Source: Alectoria sarmentosa (lineage: Eukaryota; Ascomycota; Lecanoromycetes; Lecanorales; Parmeliaceae). Taken from it: a DNA stretch of 44,013 nt. The position numbers were made by a program, and so were the translations under genes. Shown here piece by piece: positions 1 through 11,568 of the stretch (positions are counted from its first letter, which is position 1; each line of letters opens with the position of its first letter). The notes beneath the pieces were generated by a model, which made no database searches, was not told the origin of the DNA, and saw only the letters and a list, made by a program, of their open reading frames with translations. The DNA lies in assembly GCA_009733775.1 (NCBI GenBank), contig WOGZ01000279.1, positions 1 to 44,013 on the forward strand, read 5' to 3'.

Positions 1-3000
1 GTCTTAAGTCCGTTTCGCCTTCTTTTGTTTTTAATATTCATGAATTTAATTCATGGACCCTGACTTGTAAATATATAAAACGCGAAATTTTATTATATAT
101 ATTTTTAATTATTAAAAGTTAATATCAAAATTTAAATTAAAAATATAAAAACTTAATCGTTCGTTTTCGAATTAAATAAAAAAATATTATAATTAAATCG
201 AGAAGCAAAGAATAATAAAGTAAGATTTAAATCGTTAAATATGTTTATTTTACTTTATATCAACGTATTTCGATTAATTATAATCGTATTAACGTTATAT
301 TTTAAAAGATTTTCTCGATACGTATAAATATAATTAAAGTTTTATAATAAAAAAAAGTATCGTGTAAATGAGAAGAAAAAGAATAATATATAAAAAATAT
401 AAAAAAAGAGAAAAAGAAAAAGAATAAAATTTAAGAGATAATTATTATCGTTATAAACGTTCGAGTTTGATATTTAATGCGAGCGTTAAAGTTTTTTATA
501 TTTAATGCGAGTATTAGAAATTAATATTTAATAAAGTATTTATTTAATAAAATTAGAAAATGTATAAAAATTATAATCGATAATAACAATTTCGAAATAT
601 CGTTACGCGATAATTCGCGTCGAAATATATTTTTAATTATTTTAAATATATATAAAATAATAATAATATTAATTCGATTAATATTAAGTAAAAAGCGAAA
701 ATTATAAATGAAATCGATTTAATAAAATTAACGATCGATTTAAATTAATATAAATTAAAGATTTGCATTATTTAATAATTTTGTTATTATTTTTTCTTTT
801 ATTTATTATTTTTTCATTTAACATTTATAACATTAATTTTAAATTATATATAAGCGATTTATTATTCAATTATAACGTATATATTATTTAATTATATACA
901 TTTTTTAAACTTTAATAATGTTTAAATATTTTAATTAATAATTATTTATTTATAAAAAAACGAAAAATAATATAATTATATTAAAAGAAAAACTTTTATA
1001 AAATGATTTTGATAAAATTATAATAAATCAAAATAAAGAATATATGTTAATTATATATTTAATCGTATCGCTCGCAAATATAAAAAATTAAAAGATTATA
1101 AAAATGATTATATTAAAAAATAAATATTTTAAAAAAAATATAAAAAAAATAAAGTAATGAAAATGTTAATATTAATTTAAAAATTAAATAATTCACGATT
1201 TTAAATTATTTATAATAACTTTTTTCTGATATTTTTTTTTCAAAAATGAAAATATGAAAATAATAAATTAAAAAAATGATTTTTTAATTTCGTTAATTAT
1301 TTTATAATAATTATTATAAATTGAATTATCTTGAAAGTTGATTTAAATTAATGATTTTGAAATTTTTTAAAAAAATTTAAACGTATTTCGCGAATATATT
1401 ATTATTCTTTATTATTTTTCAAAAGAATTTATATATTAAACGTCACTTTTAATTTTTAAACATTTTTATTCGACACATTTTTCAAATTATATTTTTGATA
1501 ATCGTTTTTCACTTTTTTATAATTTTTATATTATAATAATAAATTTTTAAATACGTTTATTTCTTTTATTATTTATTTACTTTTTCATTTAACGATTTAA
1601 AATATAATCACATTTTCGTTATTCGATTATTAAAAATTATTCGTATCACGCAATTAATATCGAAGTTTTTATCAAATTTGATTTTAATTATTTAAATCGA
1701 TTAAATAAAAAACGATCGATTATTTTTTCTTCGCTTAATTTTATTTCATTTTAAAAAAAAATTTCTTAAAGCTTTTATAATAATTTACGAATATTTTAAA
1801 CGATTTAAAAAAATAAATATATTAAAAAAATCGATAAAATGAATAATAATATAAAAATGTTAAATTTTATCGAAATTATAACGAATAAAAATTGAAAACT
1901 TTTTGATACAATTTAATTCGTTAAAACATTTTATAATTTTTTTTATTATATTATAAATTTCAAATAAAAAAAATTATTATAATTTCGTAAATTTATAAAA
2001 TTTAAAAATATCGAAAATATGTATATAACATTAATATCGCACGTAAAATTTTTTAATCTTTTTTATTTTCAATTAAATTATCGAATTCGCATTAATTTAT
2101 AAAATAAATATAAAAAACGTTATTTAATTAAATTAAAAACTTTATTAACATTTTTATTAATTCTCTTTTTTTAAATCACGATCGAATTTTTTAATAAATT
2201 TTTCGCGAGAATATAATAAAGTTTAAGGTTTTATAAAGCGATAAAAACGAAATCTTAAATTTAAATAAAATTATATCAAAATTCTTTTTCAAATTTAAAT
2301 AAAACGATTTAAGTCATTATTTCACTTTTTAAATCATTAAAAAAAATTACATTTATAATTTTATTCTCTTTATAAAATTGAACTTTAAAAATTATATTAA
2401 AGTTCTCGATTTTTTAATTCAATATACGATAAATTAAATTTTATTATCGTTTTTTATTAATTAAAAAATGTTAATTAAATTTGTTTACGAAATTGAAAAA
2501 ATGATTAATAATATTTTACGATATATCGTATTTTGATTTAAAAATGCGAATCACGTCGAAATTCTTTTATTCGCGAAGATTTTCGTTTTCTCATAATTCG
2601 AATTATTAAATGTTAAACTTTTCGTAACACGAATATTATTTAATAATAATTCATTAATGCACGAAAATAAATTCTCGAATAAAACGATTTAACATTTCAT
2701 TTAAATTCTTTTTAATTAAATATAAATTAAATTTAAGCTTAATTGAAAAAACGAGATAATTAAAAATTTAATAAAATTTCTTAAATTTTATAAATTTTTA
2801 TCGTTAATTAAAAAAGATTATTTAAATATTAATTAATTTTTTTCGAAAAAAGAAGTTTTTTTTAACGAGTTTTCAATTAAAATATTATCGAAATCGTTTT
2901 TAGTTTTTCGCTTAATATAAAATCTTTAATTTTTATAAAAATTATTTAAATTCTTGATTTGAAAAATTTATGAAAATTTATAATATAATGTTAACGATAA

Positions 3001-6000
3001 ATTTTCTTTATTGAATATAAAACTTTTTATAATTAATAATTTATTAAAATAAATAAATAATAATTATTTATAACTTTCATTATAATCGATTATCGAATAA
3101 TATATTTTAATAATAAAATTTCAAAATATAAATATTTCTTTTTTTTTAAAATAACGAAACTTTACGCGATTTAATTTTTAACATCGAAATTTTCATCGCG
3201 ATTTATTTATATTCGCGTTATAAACTATTTATAATTTATAATTATAAACGCATTTTTTTCAATTAAACATTAAATTTGAAAGATGATATTTAATATATTA
3301 ATTTAAAACAAAATTAAAAAATTTAAATGATTTTAAAGAAGATCGCTCGAATTTTTTAAAACGTCGATTATAATTCGCAATCAGATTTTCAAAATAAATG
3401 TTTTAATAATTTTTTTTTTCGACGTTTAAAATTTATATTTATAAAGTTAAATAATCGAAACGATATTAAAAGAAATGAATATATAAATCAATTAAAATTA
3501 AATATAATCGTGTTAACAATTTTAATTAACATTATTATAAATAACATTTTCGAAATTTTTATAAGAAAATTTATCGTCGCGTCGATTAACATTTTAAATA
3601 ACGTTTTCGAAATTCTTATAAAAAAATATGCGATCGCATTAATTAATAATTTTTTTAATTTTTATAAATAAGAATATTAAATATAATTTAAAAAACGTTC
3701 GTTATTTTATAAAGTATTTTTCATAAAAACGTTTTCTTTTATATCGATTAACGATAAATAAAATATAAAAACACGATTTAAGAAACGTTATAAATTTAAT
3801 TAAATTAATTAATAAACATTATAATAAACGATGTTTAAATTAATAAAGTTTATATTATTAAAACAAAAATGAATAAAAAACGTTTAAATAAACATTTAAA
3901 CAAAAAATTAACAATAAAGATAAAAGCTTTAATAAATTTAAAAATCATATATTTTTTATAAACATCGACACTTTATTTTTAAAATACTTTCATTATTAAT
4001 TTCATTTATTGTTCTCGATTTCGAATTTCGAATTTTTATTTTTTATTTATTTAATAATAAAAAAAACACCTCGATAATTAATTCATTAAAATAATTTTAT
4101 TTTTTTATTTTTATTCGATATATTTAAATTTTAATCAAAATGCGACGATTTTGATTTTGATTTTTTAATAAACATTTATTAATAAATGTTAAACGTTTTA
4201 TAATGTAAAAATTTCGATTATTAATAATTAAATAATATAAAAAAAAAAAGTTTATGAAACATATAATAAAAATGTTTAATTTGCTTTTAACATTATTATT
4301 TTTAAAAATTAATAATTATTTTTTAAATATAAAACTTTTTTATTTTTTATATATTTAAAAATAATTTTTTTAACGAAAATCTCAATTTAAAACATTTTAT
4401 CACATAAAATCTTATTCGATTTAATATAATTTATTTATAATAAAATTGCTATATTTATCGTCGTTGCTATATTTATTTTAATATTTATATTATATTATAT
4501 TAATGCGACGAATTTCTTTTAAACGACTTTACTCGTTAACGTTTTTATATTTATATATTAAATAAGTTTAAAACGTTATAATATTCGCATATACTTTAAT
4601 GTGTTAATAAAATAAATATAATAAATCGAATTTATCTTCTTTTTTAATAAATAATGCTTTTTCGACGATATCGTTCGAAGATATTATAATCGCGAAAAAG
4701 AAATATAAAAATTAAGATTTTAAAATAAGATAAAAATATCGTCGCGATTTTTATTAAAACTAGCATAAAGTTTAAGATTATATGAGTATATATAACGAAA
4801 ATAATAAGTTTAAAAAGAAAAGATTATGTAAGAGAAAAAAAGATTTATATATAAGTCGCAGAATCACGCTAGTTCGAATAAAACTAAATGATGTGTCAAA
4901 GAAAGTAGGGTACGCTTATAACAATTTCGATATTAATAATATAAATAATATATCTTTCGCTTAACGTAAAATTATAAATTATATATAATAAATTTCACGA
5001 ATTGTTAAAATTGTATGCTTTAAATAATTAATTAAAATTTATTAAAACTTTTGATATAATTATTTATTTATATTAAATATAAAAACGAATATTTAATATA
5101 ATATTTAAAAACTTTTTTATTATTTTAATATAAAAATCGAGTTTCGAAATAACAATTTTAACGATTTCAATTAATAATAATCAATTTATATATAAAATAT
5201 ATAATACAATATTTATAATAATATAAATAAAATTCGTTTTTAAACATTTATAATTTATAATTAAAAAATTAATTTAAATTAATAACTTTGCGAAATCACT
5301 TTTCGTATTAAATTATAACTCGAATTATTATTATAATATAATTTAAATAAAAATATCACGCTCGATTTAATTCTTTTAAAAAGAATTAATAATTATTGAA
5401 AATCGTTATTAATTTTATCGAGTTCAAAGTTTTTTAATTTTTCGAAAAAAGAATACACGTATCACGATATTTAATTTTTACGTTTTATTAAATAAAAAGC
5501 GTCTCAAGCGTGTTATCGAAATGAACTTTTTTATTAACATAAAATCAAATTAAAGCTTTTTATTATTCGAATATCTTTTTTAATTATTTAATAAAATACG
5601 TAAATACGTTAAATTTTAAATCGATATTAATGACGCGACTTTAAATATTAAACGTTTTCGCTTTTTATATATATATTTTAAATATTTATTCGATGTTCAA
5701 AGCTTCGATTCGAGATAATATTTAAAAATCTTATTTATAATTTCATCGCTTTTCGAATCTTGTTTTAATTAATTTATTTAATCGATTGAAAAAAGAGTTT
5801 TATTTTCGATTATATCACTTTATAAAAATGAATTTTTTAATTCGAAGATAAAATATAAATGTTCGAAAATATAAAAATCGATCGATTGCGTAAGTTACTT
5901 TAATTAATAAATCGCTTATATTAATATATTCGATATTTTGAAATTTAATTCGAAGATTCTCTTTTTCGTTAAATTTAATAAAAATTTATTTATTGTTATA

Positions 6001-6022
6001 AATGTTAAAATTTTAAATAATG

Positions 6023-6065
<43 letters not shown>
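6023..6065. repeat. (TAA)n microsatellite
   Basis: About 14 uninterrupted TAA units lie inside the AT-rich block. It is a simple repeat with no sign of function. It gives an asparagine run in the overlapping open frame, which is therefore not a real gene. Confidence 0.9.
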
Positions 6066-6066
<1 letters not shown>

Positions 6067-6767
6067 GTTAAGTTCGAATATAAATGTAAAAAAAATGTGC
6101 TTAATATTAAATATCAAAATGTTAACGTTAATTAAATAATTATTAATAATTGTATTAATGTAATTGAAAACGATAAATTCAATACTTGAATTTTAAATAA
6201 TTGAAGTTTCATAATTGAAATAATTACGTAATTAATAAAGATAATATTTTTATTATAATGAAAATCGAATTTATGTCACTTTAAATTTTAATTTCGAGAA
6301 AAAGTTTTATTATATTATTATTTTATTAAAGTGTTTATTTTATTATATTAATATTTTTTTTTTCGTCTTTATAAAGTAACATCTTAATTAAATCTTTAAC
6401 TTTATAACATTTTTTATAATAATTAATATATTAAAGATATTAAAAATATTAAAAATATTAATTAAATTTTGAATTAAATTAAAAAATAAGAAATTAATTC
6501 TTTATATATAAAAACTTTTATAAATGTTTATCGAAATCTCAAATTTAGCTTTTTCACATTTAATTATTATTTTTAAAATCTCAAAAATTACTTCTGAAGT
6601 CTCGAAATTAATATTTTTATTTTTTTATTATAAATTAATGTACAATCTCGCTTTAAAATTAATATAAAAATCTTATTTAAAAATAAAAACTTTAAAATCA
6701 AATAATATTCAATTCTTGAAAATATTTAAGCTTTTAAAATATTTAAAATCAAATAAATATTAAAAGT

Positions 6768-6819
6768 TTAAAGTGTGAGCTTAAAGTGTGAACTTAAAGT
6801 ATAAATTTAAAATATGAGC
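6768..6819. repeat. Four 13-bp tandem units at the block edge
   Basis: Units start at 6768, 6781, 6794 and 6807. Units 1 and 2 read TTAAAGTGTGAGC and TTAAAGTGTGAAC; unit 3 reads TTAAAGTATAAAT. The change from TG to TA between units is what RIP on the opposite strand would give. It marks the inner margin of the left AT-rich block. Confidence 0.7.
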
Positions 6820-6991
6820 TGAGATATAATGAAAATCCTTTAATCTTTGTTCAAATATGTTTATTATAACATCACCCGACTTCTGTGATTAAACGGGTTA
6901 AAACAATAGGGCTGAAATAAAGCAACTCTTTAGACATGAATATATATTGATTCAGGAATAAAAACTTTGTCGCAGGAGCGAAATTACGAAC

Positions 6992-7117
6992 GGTCGCGTG
7001 GCCTAATGGTTAAGGTGAGCCCTGTCTCTTCATAACAATATTTATCAAAATCTGAATTACATCAAGGCGTTGGTTTTCGGCACCAAAGATTTGTGCGTTC
7101 GAATCGCACCGTGATCG
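6992..7117 (+). tRNA. tRNA-Arg (anticodon TCG) with a 52-nt insertion
   Basis: The acceptor stem 6992-6998 GGTCGCG pairs with 7110-7116 CGTGATC (two G-U pairs), with discriminator G at 7117. The A box TGGCCTAATGG is at 6999-7009 and the B box GTTCGAATC at 7097-7105. The T arm is GTGCG/CGCAC around TTCGAAT. The anticodon stem 7070-7074 TTGGT pairs perfectly with 7082-7086 ACCAA; the loop TTTCGGC gives anticodon TCG (7077-7079), reading CGA. Removing 7015-7066 leaves a 74-nt cloverleaf with D stem GCCT/AGGC. The variable loop has 6 nt, one more than usual, so some decay is possible. There is no intron at the canonical 37/38 site. Confidence 0.8.
7015..7066 (+). other. GT...AG intron-like insertion in the tRNA D stem
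   Basis: The 52-nt segment begins GTGAGC and ends ATCAAG, with CTGAAT near its 3' end as a possible branch site. It separates tRNA positions 23 and 24. The bases AAGG occur at both junctions (7012-7015 and 7064-7067), so it can equally be read as a short insertion with a 4-bp target duplication. It lies between the A and B boxes, so Pol III promoter elements are intact. Whether it is removed from the transcript is unknown. Confidence 0.6.
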
Positions 7118-7152
7118 TTGTTGGCAATGACTCGCAATATCAGCTTCCGCCC

Positions 7153-7166
7153 TTTTTTTTTTTTTT
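7153..7166 (+). terminator. Pol III T-run terminator of the tRNA
   Basis: Fourteen consecutive T residues lie 36 nt past the tRNA 3' end, with no earlier run of four or more T. This is a normal RNA polymerase III stop signal. Confidence 0.75.
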
Positions 7167-7540
7167 GTGGCTTCGAAGTTTGTCACTTTTGCTTTTCATT
7201 CTCTGCATGCTCTGCTCGAGATGTTAAAGTAGTTTTTGATATTCGTTATCGTTGCGCGCAATTAAAAATGAAAGGCGCTCTAGAGCGGGGTCGTACTCCT
7301 ATGTAACCTCATGAAAAATCAGCTACCACCTTCTACTACACTACAGCACTGCAATCAATTCGCTGCCGGAAACGCTGCCTATACATTATGGAATCATCAA
7401 TTGAATAATCTGCTTCGCTCTTCTTGCGGATGTCCAATAGAACCTCCTCCCCTTTCTTCACGTATTTCCTCCAGCACATATGCCCCATGCTACGAGTACG
7501 TCCTTAAGCTCATCCCACCCGACCTACCGTCCAATATAAT

Positions 7541-7593
7541 CCTTTCCTTCTTCCTCTTCTTCTTCCTCTTCTTCTTCCTCTTCTTCTTCTTCC
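7541..7593 (+). repeat. Polypyrimidine (TTC/CTT)n tract
   Basis: This is a pure C/T tract of TTC and CTCTT units, about 410 nt before the start codon at 8004. CT-rich stretches are common in fungal promoters. It creates long open frames on both strands (7311-7859 plus; 7490-7753 minus) with serine/phenylalanine or glutamate/lysine runs; these are not counted as genes. Confidence 0.7.
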
Positions 7594-7823
7594 AACCCCC
7601 CTCTTCGATACACATGACTTGGAGCATCGCAATCGCAATTCGCCTCCGATTCTCGAAAGAGCATGAGACGATATGCAATCTCCAGAGCCCAGGGCGCCGA
7701 GAACGAGGCTTTCTTACTTGGCACTCGGCACTCGAGAGAAGTGGAATTGACAACGAGAGGAATGTGCTCGATCCATCTCGTTGCGCGCTTTATAGAGCTG
7801 GTTTTGCAGGGCTAATGCATGTG

Positions 7824-7835
7824 TATATATATATA
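7824..7835 (+). promoter_or_regulatory. TATA-like element before 8004 gene
   Basis: TATATATATATA lies 169 nt upstream of the start codon at 8004, followed by a CA-rich leader (about 7975-7991) of the kind seen in fungal 5' untranslated regions. The role is inferred from position only. Confidence 0.4.
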
Positions 7836-8003
7836 CCTGCGGGGACTTGTTACTTGTGAGAGAATGTCTCCACTTAAGAAGCTTCCTCCTGCTTCACTAC
7901 GGATAATTGCTCCTTCCGCAAGCTCCATTTTCTAAGTCATACAAAACACTTCCGTCGTACTCCATCTCAACAACAAACACACACACACACATCCGCACCC
8001 GCG

Positions 8004-8693
8004 ATGCTCACTCCCACCCCATTCCTCTCGCGCCTCCACACCGCCTGGCTCGTCATCCAATACTCCCTGCTCCTCCTCCTCCTCCTCGCCAGCCTCGCCG
8101 GCCTGCTCGTCTACCTCGCCTACCTCTGCGCCGGCCTGTGCGCCTACGGTCTGATGGGTTCGGAGGAAAGGGAACGGTTGAAGCGGGAGAGCGATTGCAT
8201 GTGGAGGAGGTGTAGGAGGAGGGGGCGGGATGTGGAAGGGTTGGTCGGGGATGAGAGGGAAGGGTTGGTGACGGAGCAGGGCAAGCCGATGGGAGTGGAG
8301 GTCAGGTCTTTGGTGGTGGAGAGTAGGGGGTATGGGACTTGTTCGCCGTGATTGGAAAGGAGAGGGGAAGTGAGGGAGGGAGGGAGGCGTGGATGTGGCG
8401 TTGTGCTCGGGATTGGGGCTGCGGGGGTGGAGGAGAGTGGGGATTTGGGACCTTGGTATGTGTTCTTTTGGCGCTATTGCTTCTCGCTCATGGCGTTTCT
8501 CATCGATTGATGCAAGGGAAGGCTGGTATCTTGATTCGTGGAGTCAATGATTCGGCATAGGACAGACGAATTTGATGCGGAAGATCCTGGCGCTTACCAG
8601 GCTCCGTTTCTCGAACCTTCTCAAATTGCTAGACTTCAAGATGTCCTTTATCGAGCGAATCTCCAACTGGCATTGAGACTCTTCAATCCCTAA
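8004..8693 (+). CDS. Small membrane protein, one probable intron
   Basis: I do not recognise the family. From the ATG at 8004, residues 14-50 form a long hydrophobic stretch (leucine/alanine rich, one or two membrane helices), followed by a very basic, arginine-rich segment. Unspliced, the frame stops at 8349-8351 (115 aa). A splice from 8330 (GTATGG) to 8560 (CATAG) keeps the phase and adds an acidic, helical tail ending at 8691-8693, for about 152 aa. That tail (8561-8690) has clean codon-like composition, which is why I favour the two-exon model. The 231-nt intron is long for this window, so a further small exon may be hidden in it. A similarly built gene follows 102 nt downstream on the same strand. 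Confidence 0.55.
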
Positions 8694-8795
8694 CCTTCTC
8701 TGCGACCAAGAAACGCTTCATGAATACTCGACATCGCCTCGTTCAACAGCCAGCACTGATCTCCTTTAAACACAGTTCCACCGCCATCCGCAGCA

Positions 8796-9650
8796 ATGTC
8801 ACGCACGCACCCGACCCCGATACCCATACCCACAGACAACGCCGCGGGCTTTGTAGCCAATCTCTTCCGCAGTACCGCGTGCGTGGAGGAAATTTTCCAC
8901 CAAGAAGGCGGAGAGCTTCAGAACCTCGAAAATTGCTGGTCAGACTCTGCCGTGTTGCATTTCATCATCCTCGGTTGGATAGGCATCGCTCTCAACATAT
9001 TGCTTCTGGTTGTTGTGGCAACATTTTTTGTCGCTTGCATACAGGGTCGACGGCCGTGGTATGTGGTTTTGTCATTTGTCAAAGGTATGGGAAGGGCTGT
9101 GGGGGGTCTTTGTTCATGCTTTGAGTTGATAGATGAGGAGGGGGAGGGGGAGACGGCAGGGGAAGTGGAGAAGAGTTTGGGTATCGCTTGGGAGGGGAAG
9201 AGAGAGGGTGGGAATAACTTTGGATGCCTGAAGGAAAAGGTGCCTTCGCGGAAATTGGAACGGAATTTGACTAATATGCTGACTTTGATGAAAGGTCTAA
9301 TTCTACTGGAGGTAGAGGAGAGAGAGGCCCGAGGTCGGCAGACAATGCTGGCGCGGAAGGAGACCCTTGAAATTGTGGAAGAGAAGGAGAAGCAGGGGAC
9401 CATGTCGACAACAATGAATCATCATAGACGCCGTGCACTTCAAATTACCTCTCAAATAAAAAGGGAGGGCTGGTATAAAATGGGGCGGTCGAGAAAAGAC
9501 GATTTGGAGGAAACCATAAGATTTTCGCAGCAGTTGAGGGAAAACGTGAAGGGCCAGAAAGATGTCGACCGAATCTTGCAGAAGATCGCAGGTACGGCAG
9601 TCACGACTGGGCAGAACAGACAGAGCACACGTCTTGAGACTCTCACCTAG
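8796..9650 (+). CDS. Single-pass membrane protein with charged C-terminal tail
   Basis: The single-exon frame encodes 284 aa, and the ATG has a good fungal context (GCAATGTC). A short N-terminal region holds C29 and C47; one strong membrane helix spans residues about 52-81; a long, highly charged tail rich in Glu, Lys and Arg follows, probably partly coiled coil (about 190-265). There is no signal peptide, so a signal-anchor protein is likely. It resembles the gene at 8004 in plan (short head, one hydrophobic segment, charged tail) but I see no clear sequence identity. The family is not recognised. It converges on the minus-strand oxidoreductase, whose stop lies 254 nt away; that gap holds nothing I recognise. 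Confidence 0.6.
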   Translation: MSRTHPTPIPIPTDNAAGFVANLFRSTACVEEIFHQEGGELQNLENCWSDSAVLHFIILGWIGIALNILLLVVVATFFVACIQGRRPWYVVLSFVKGMGRAVGGLCSCFELIDEEGEGETAGEVEKSLGIAWEGKREGGNNFGCLKEKVPSRKLERNLTNMLTLMKGLILLEVEEREARGRQTMLARKETLEIVEEKEKQGTMSTTMNHHRRRALQITSQIKREGWYKMGRSRKDDLEETIRFSQQLRENVKGQKDVDRILQKIAGTAVTTGQNRQSTRLETLT

Positions 9651-9903
9651 TCAAACATCTTCTGTGCAAACAATGTTGAAAGTGGTCTAGACACTGGCCG
9701 GAGGCCAAAAGGTGTTGTGTATCATGACGTTACAATATCTTCAGCGCTCCTTTCCAAGGGGCTGGTGTTCCAGGGTGATGCTCGTTCCGCTAACAGGGTT
9801 TTCCAGATATGGGACAAGCCAAAGGTCCGCTGGGTTTATTACGTTGATTTCAAAGAGTACCTCGACTTGAATTCGAGAAAGAAAGGCAACAAACAATAGA
9901 TGG

Positions 9904-11568
9904 CTAAGAATCAGGACAGGGCACAGCCACTAGCCCACCAGCCCACCAGCCCGAGGCCCTCCACCGCTCGCACGCCGAAATCTCTCGGTCTGTTGGTAAC
10001 GAGCGCATGGCCCTATTTACGTGAAGATCAGAGTGGCCACCGGTGGAGACGAAGTCAAAGTGCCCCGTTTGAGGCTGATCTCCTAGGGAAAGGGCAGGGA
10101 TTGAAGGGGCATCAGAGGTAGAAGGCACGGGACTTCTGATGGTGGTAGCGGCAGAATTCGAGCTTCTCATGGTCTCGCGTGCAGCAAAGATACAGCCACC
10201 GTACGCGAAGCGAACCAGAGAGTCTCCAGTCAAGCTTCCGATGGCAAAAACATCCGGGGCGAGTTCCAACGTCCTCTCAGCTCTCGACCTCAAAGTGCGG
10301 CCAGAGATGGCGGGTAGCGGATCCTTTGTTTCATCCAGCGTACCAAAGACTTCCCCCGCAAGGCTGTTGCTGAGGTAGCTCAAAGACCCACGCCGTCCAA
10401 TCACATACTCCATACTAGAGATCTCCCTTTCTAGCACTGTCCCGTCTCCTGCTTCCAGGCTGAGAATCGCCGTGTCACCAGATATCGCAACATCCTTGAT
10501 GTATGTATTTGGTAGTCCTTCGTAGATGTTGCTCCAATCACGCTCGCCGAAGAAGGGGTTGGATTTCCTTGTCCTCAGTGGAGAAGTCAGACATCTGGGG
10601 CCCAAGGCTTGTTTCGCGGCCAGCTTCATGCGCCTGTAGACACTAGCGTAGTCGGGGTATGCGCGTGGGTGACAAGCCTGTAGTGGCGAAGGACGGTTTT
10701 GAGGATCCCATTTGAAGATGTGGATGATCTTGCGATTCGCCGGTGCTGAGATTATGACGTCGGCAGCGGTGAAACCCGAGCCGACGACGAGCAGTGGTGC
10801 ATCGTTCAAAGGGTTGGATCTGGGTAAGCTGTGCAGTGGCCGTAGGGATGGGCGTGGAGGGATCAACTCGGAGAAGATGCCGGAAGCTAGGACGAGATGT
10901 CTGCAAGTGATGTTGGGTGACCCGAGGTGAAAGCCAGTGTTGATTCTGCGAATGTCTCCCACTTCCACGTTGGTGTAGACCGAGTCCAGGATCCCAACCT
11001 CTTGAGGGTAGGCTGCAAGATATCCAGCGACCTCTCGCCGTGTTGGCCGGTAGAGTTCCGGGACAGATCCACCTCTGGTATTTTTGAAGTGCTCCTCGAA
11101 GCTGTATCCAGGCAGTGACAGCATCTCAGCGTAGCTCAATGCTTCGATGTCCCAGCTCGCGGGTACCGGATTGTCTGCCCATTGCCCTCCCACTTGGGCC
11201 GTGTTTCCCAGAATCACATGAGGCAGCTTCCTCTCCGACTCCAACCTCCATTCCACACATGTCTCGTATCTCTCAGGGTTTGTGTCGGCCAGAGGGCGGA
11301 TCAGGGTATCGAGGAGGACGTTGATGGGCAGGGCTTGTGTGGAGTAGGAGAGACGCGAAGCCGTGAAATGGGCTGTGAGGTCGTCGGTATCGACGTCGAG
11401 GAGGCAAGGTGACTTGGAGAGTCTCTTGTGCAGGATCGGATCTGGATGGGGGCTCGAGGGGTTATAGTACGGAATGTTGCCGTGGAGGATGAAGGAGAGG
11501 ATGAGGGCGGAGGGGCCGTTGCCGACAATGGCAGTGTCGACGTGGGTTGGGATAGGGCTGAGAGCCAT
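9904..11568 (-). CDS. OSGIN-like FAD/NAD(P)H-dependent oxidoreductase
   Basis: This is an intronless 554-aa flavoprotein of the monooxygenase-like group that includes the animal OSGIN/OKL38 proteins. The N-terminal FAD-binding motif GNGPSA is at residues 16-21; GGQW at 127-130 is typical of this group; a linking strand with LASGIFSELIPPRP is at 228-241. A second dinucleotide-binding motif, VVGSGFTAADV (261-271), suits NAD(P)H. The C-terminal FAD-contact segment DVFAIGSLTGDS is at 439-450. The last 90 residues are poorly ordered, basic and serine/proline rich, and may be lineage-specific. Such enzymes oxidise small organic substrates, but the substrate here cannot be told. It starts 1,061 bp from the start of the divergent dehydrogenase at 12629, so the two may share a promoter region. 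Confidence 0.85.
   Translation of the reverse strand: MALSPIPTHVDTAIVGNGPSALILSFILHGNIPYYNPSSPHPDPILHKRLSKSPCLLDVDTDDLTAHFTASRLSYSTQALPINVLLDTLIRPLADTNPERYETCVEWRLESERKLPHVILGNTAQVGGQWADNPVPASWDIEALSYAEMLSLPGYSFEEHFKNTRGGSVPELYRPTRREVAGYLAAYPQEVGILDSVYTNVEVGDIRRINTGFHLGSPNITCRHLVLASGIFSELIPPRPSLRPLHSLPRSNPLNDAPLLVVGSGFTAADVIISAPANRKIIHIFKWDPQNRPSPLQACHPRAYPDYASVYRRMKLAAKQALGPRCLTSPLRTRKSNPFFGERDWSNIYEGLPNTYIKDVAISGDTAILSLEAGDGTVLEREISSMEYVIGRRGSLSYLSNSLAGEVFGTLDETKDPLPAISGRTLRSRAERTLELAPDVFAIGSLTGDSLVRFAYGGCIFAARETMRSSNSAATTIRSPVPSTSDAPSIPALSLGDQPQTGHFDFVSTGGHSDLHVNRAMRSLPTDREISACERWRASGWWAGGLVAVPCPDS

Larger units (their letters stand above)
1..6830. repeat. Left AT-rich, RIP-mutated block
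   Basis: Nearly all bases are A or T, and the few remaining cytosines sit mostly in CpG or in CTT contexts. CpA and its complement TpG are rare and TpA is very common. This is the expected end state of repeat-induced point mutation acting on transposon DNA. No open frame here has codon structure; the short open frames (for example 4782-4964 and 5938-6135) are low-complexity by-products of AT content. The first 75 bases and the stretch 4840-4930 keep more non-CpG cytosine and look less mutated. The parent element cannot be identified by eye. Confidence 0.9.

Noticed and set aside
7311..7859. 182-aa open frame across the CT-rich tract, with long frames opposite
   Set aside because: Created by the pyrimidine repeat; runs of Phe/Leu or Glu/Lys, no domain, and it lies in the promoter region of the gene at 8004.
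9717..9899. 60-aa plus-strand open frame between converging genes
   Set aside because: No homologous look, no promoter; probably part of the 3' untranslated region.
10139..11412. Several plus-strand open frames of 60-80 codons
   Set aside because: They are shadows of the minus-strand OSGIN-like gene, which has clear motifs.
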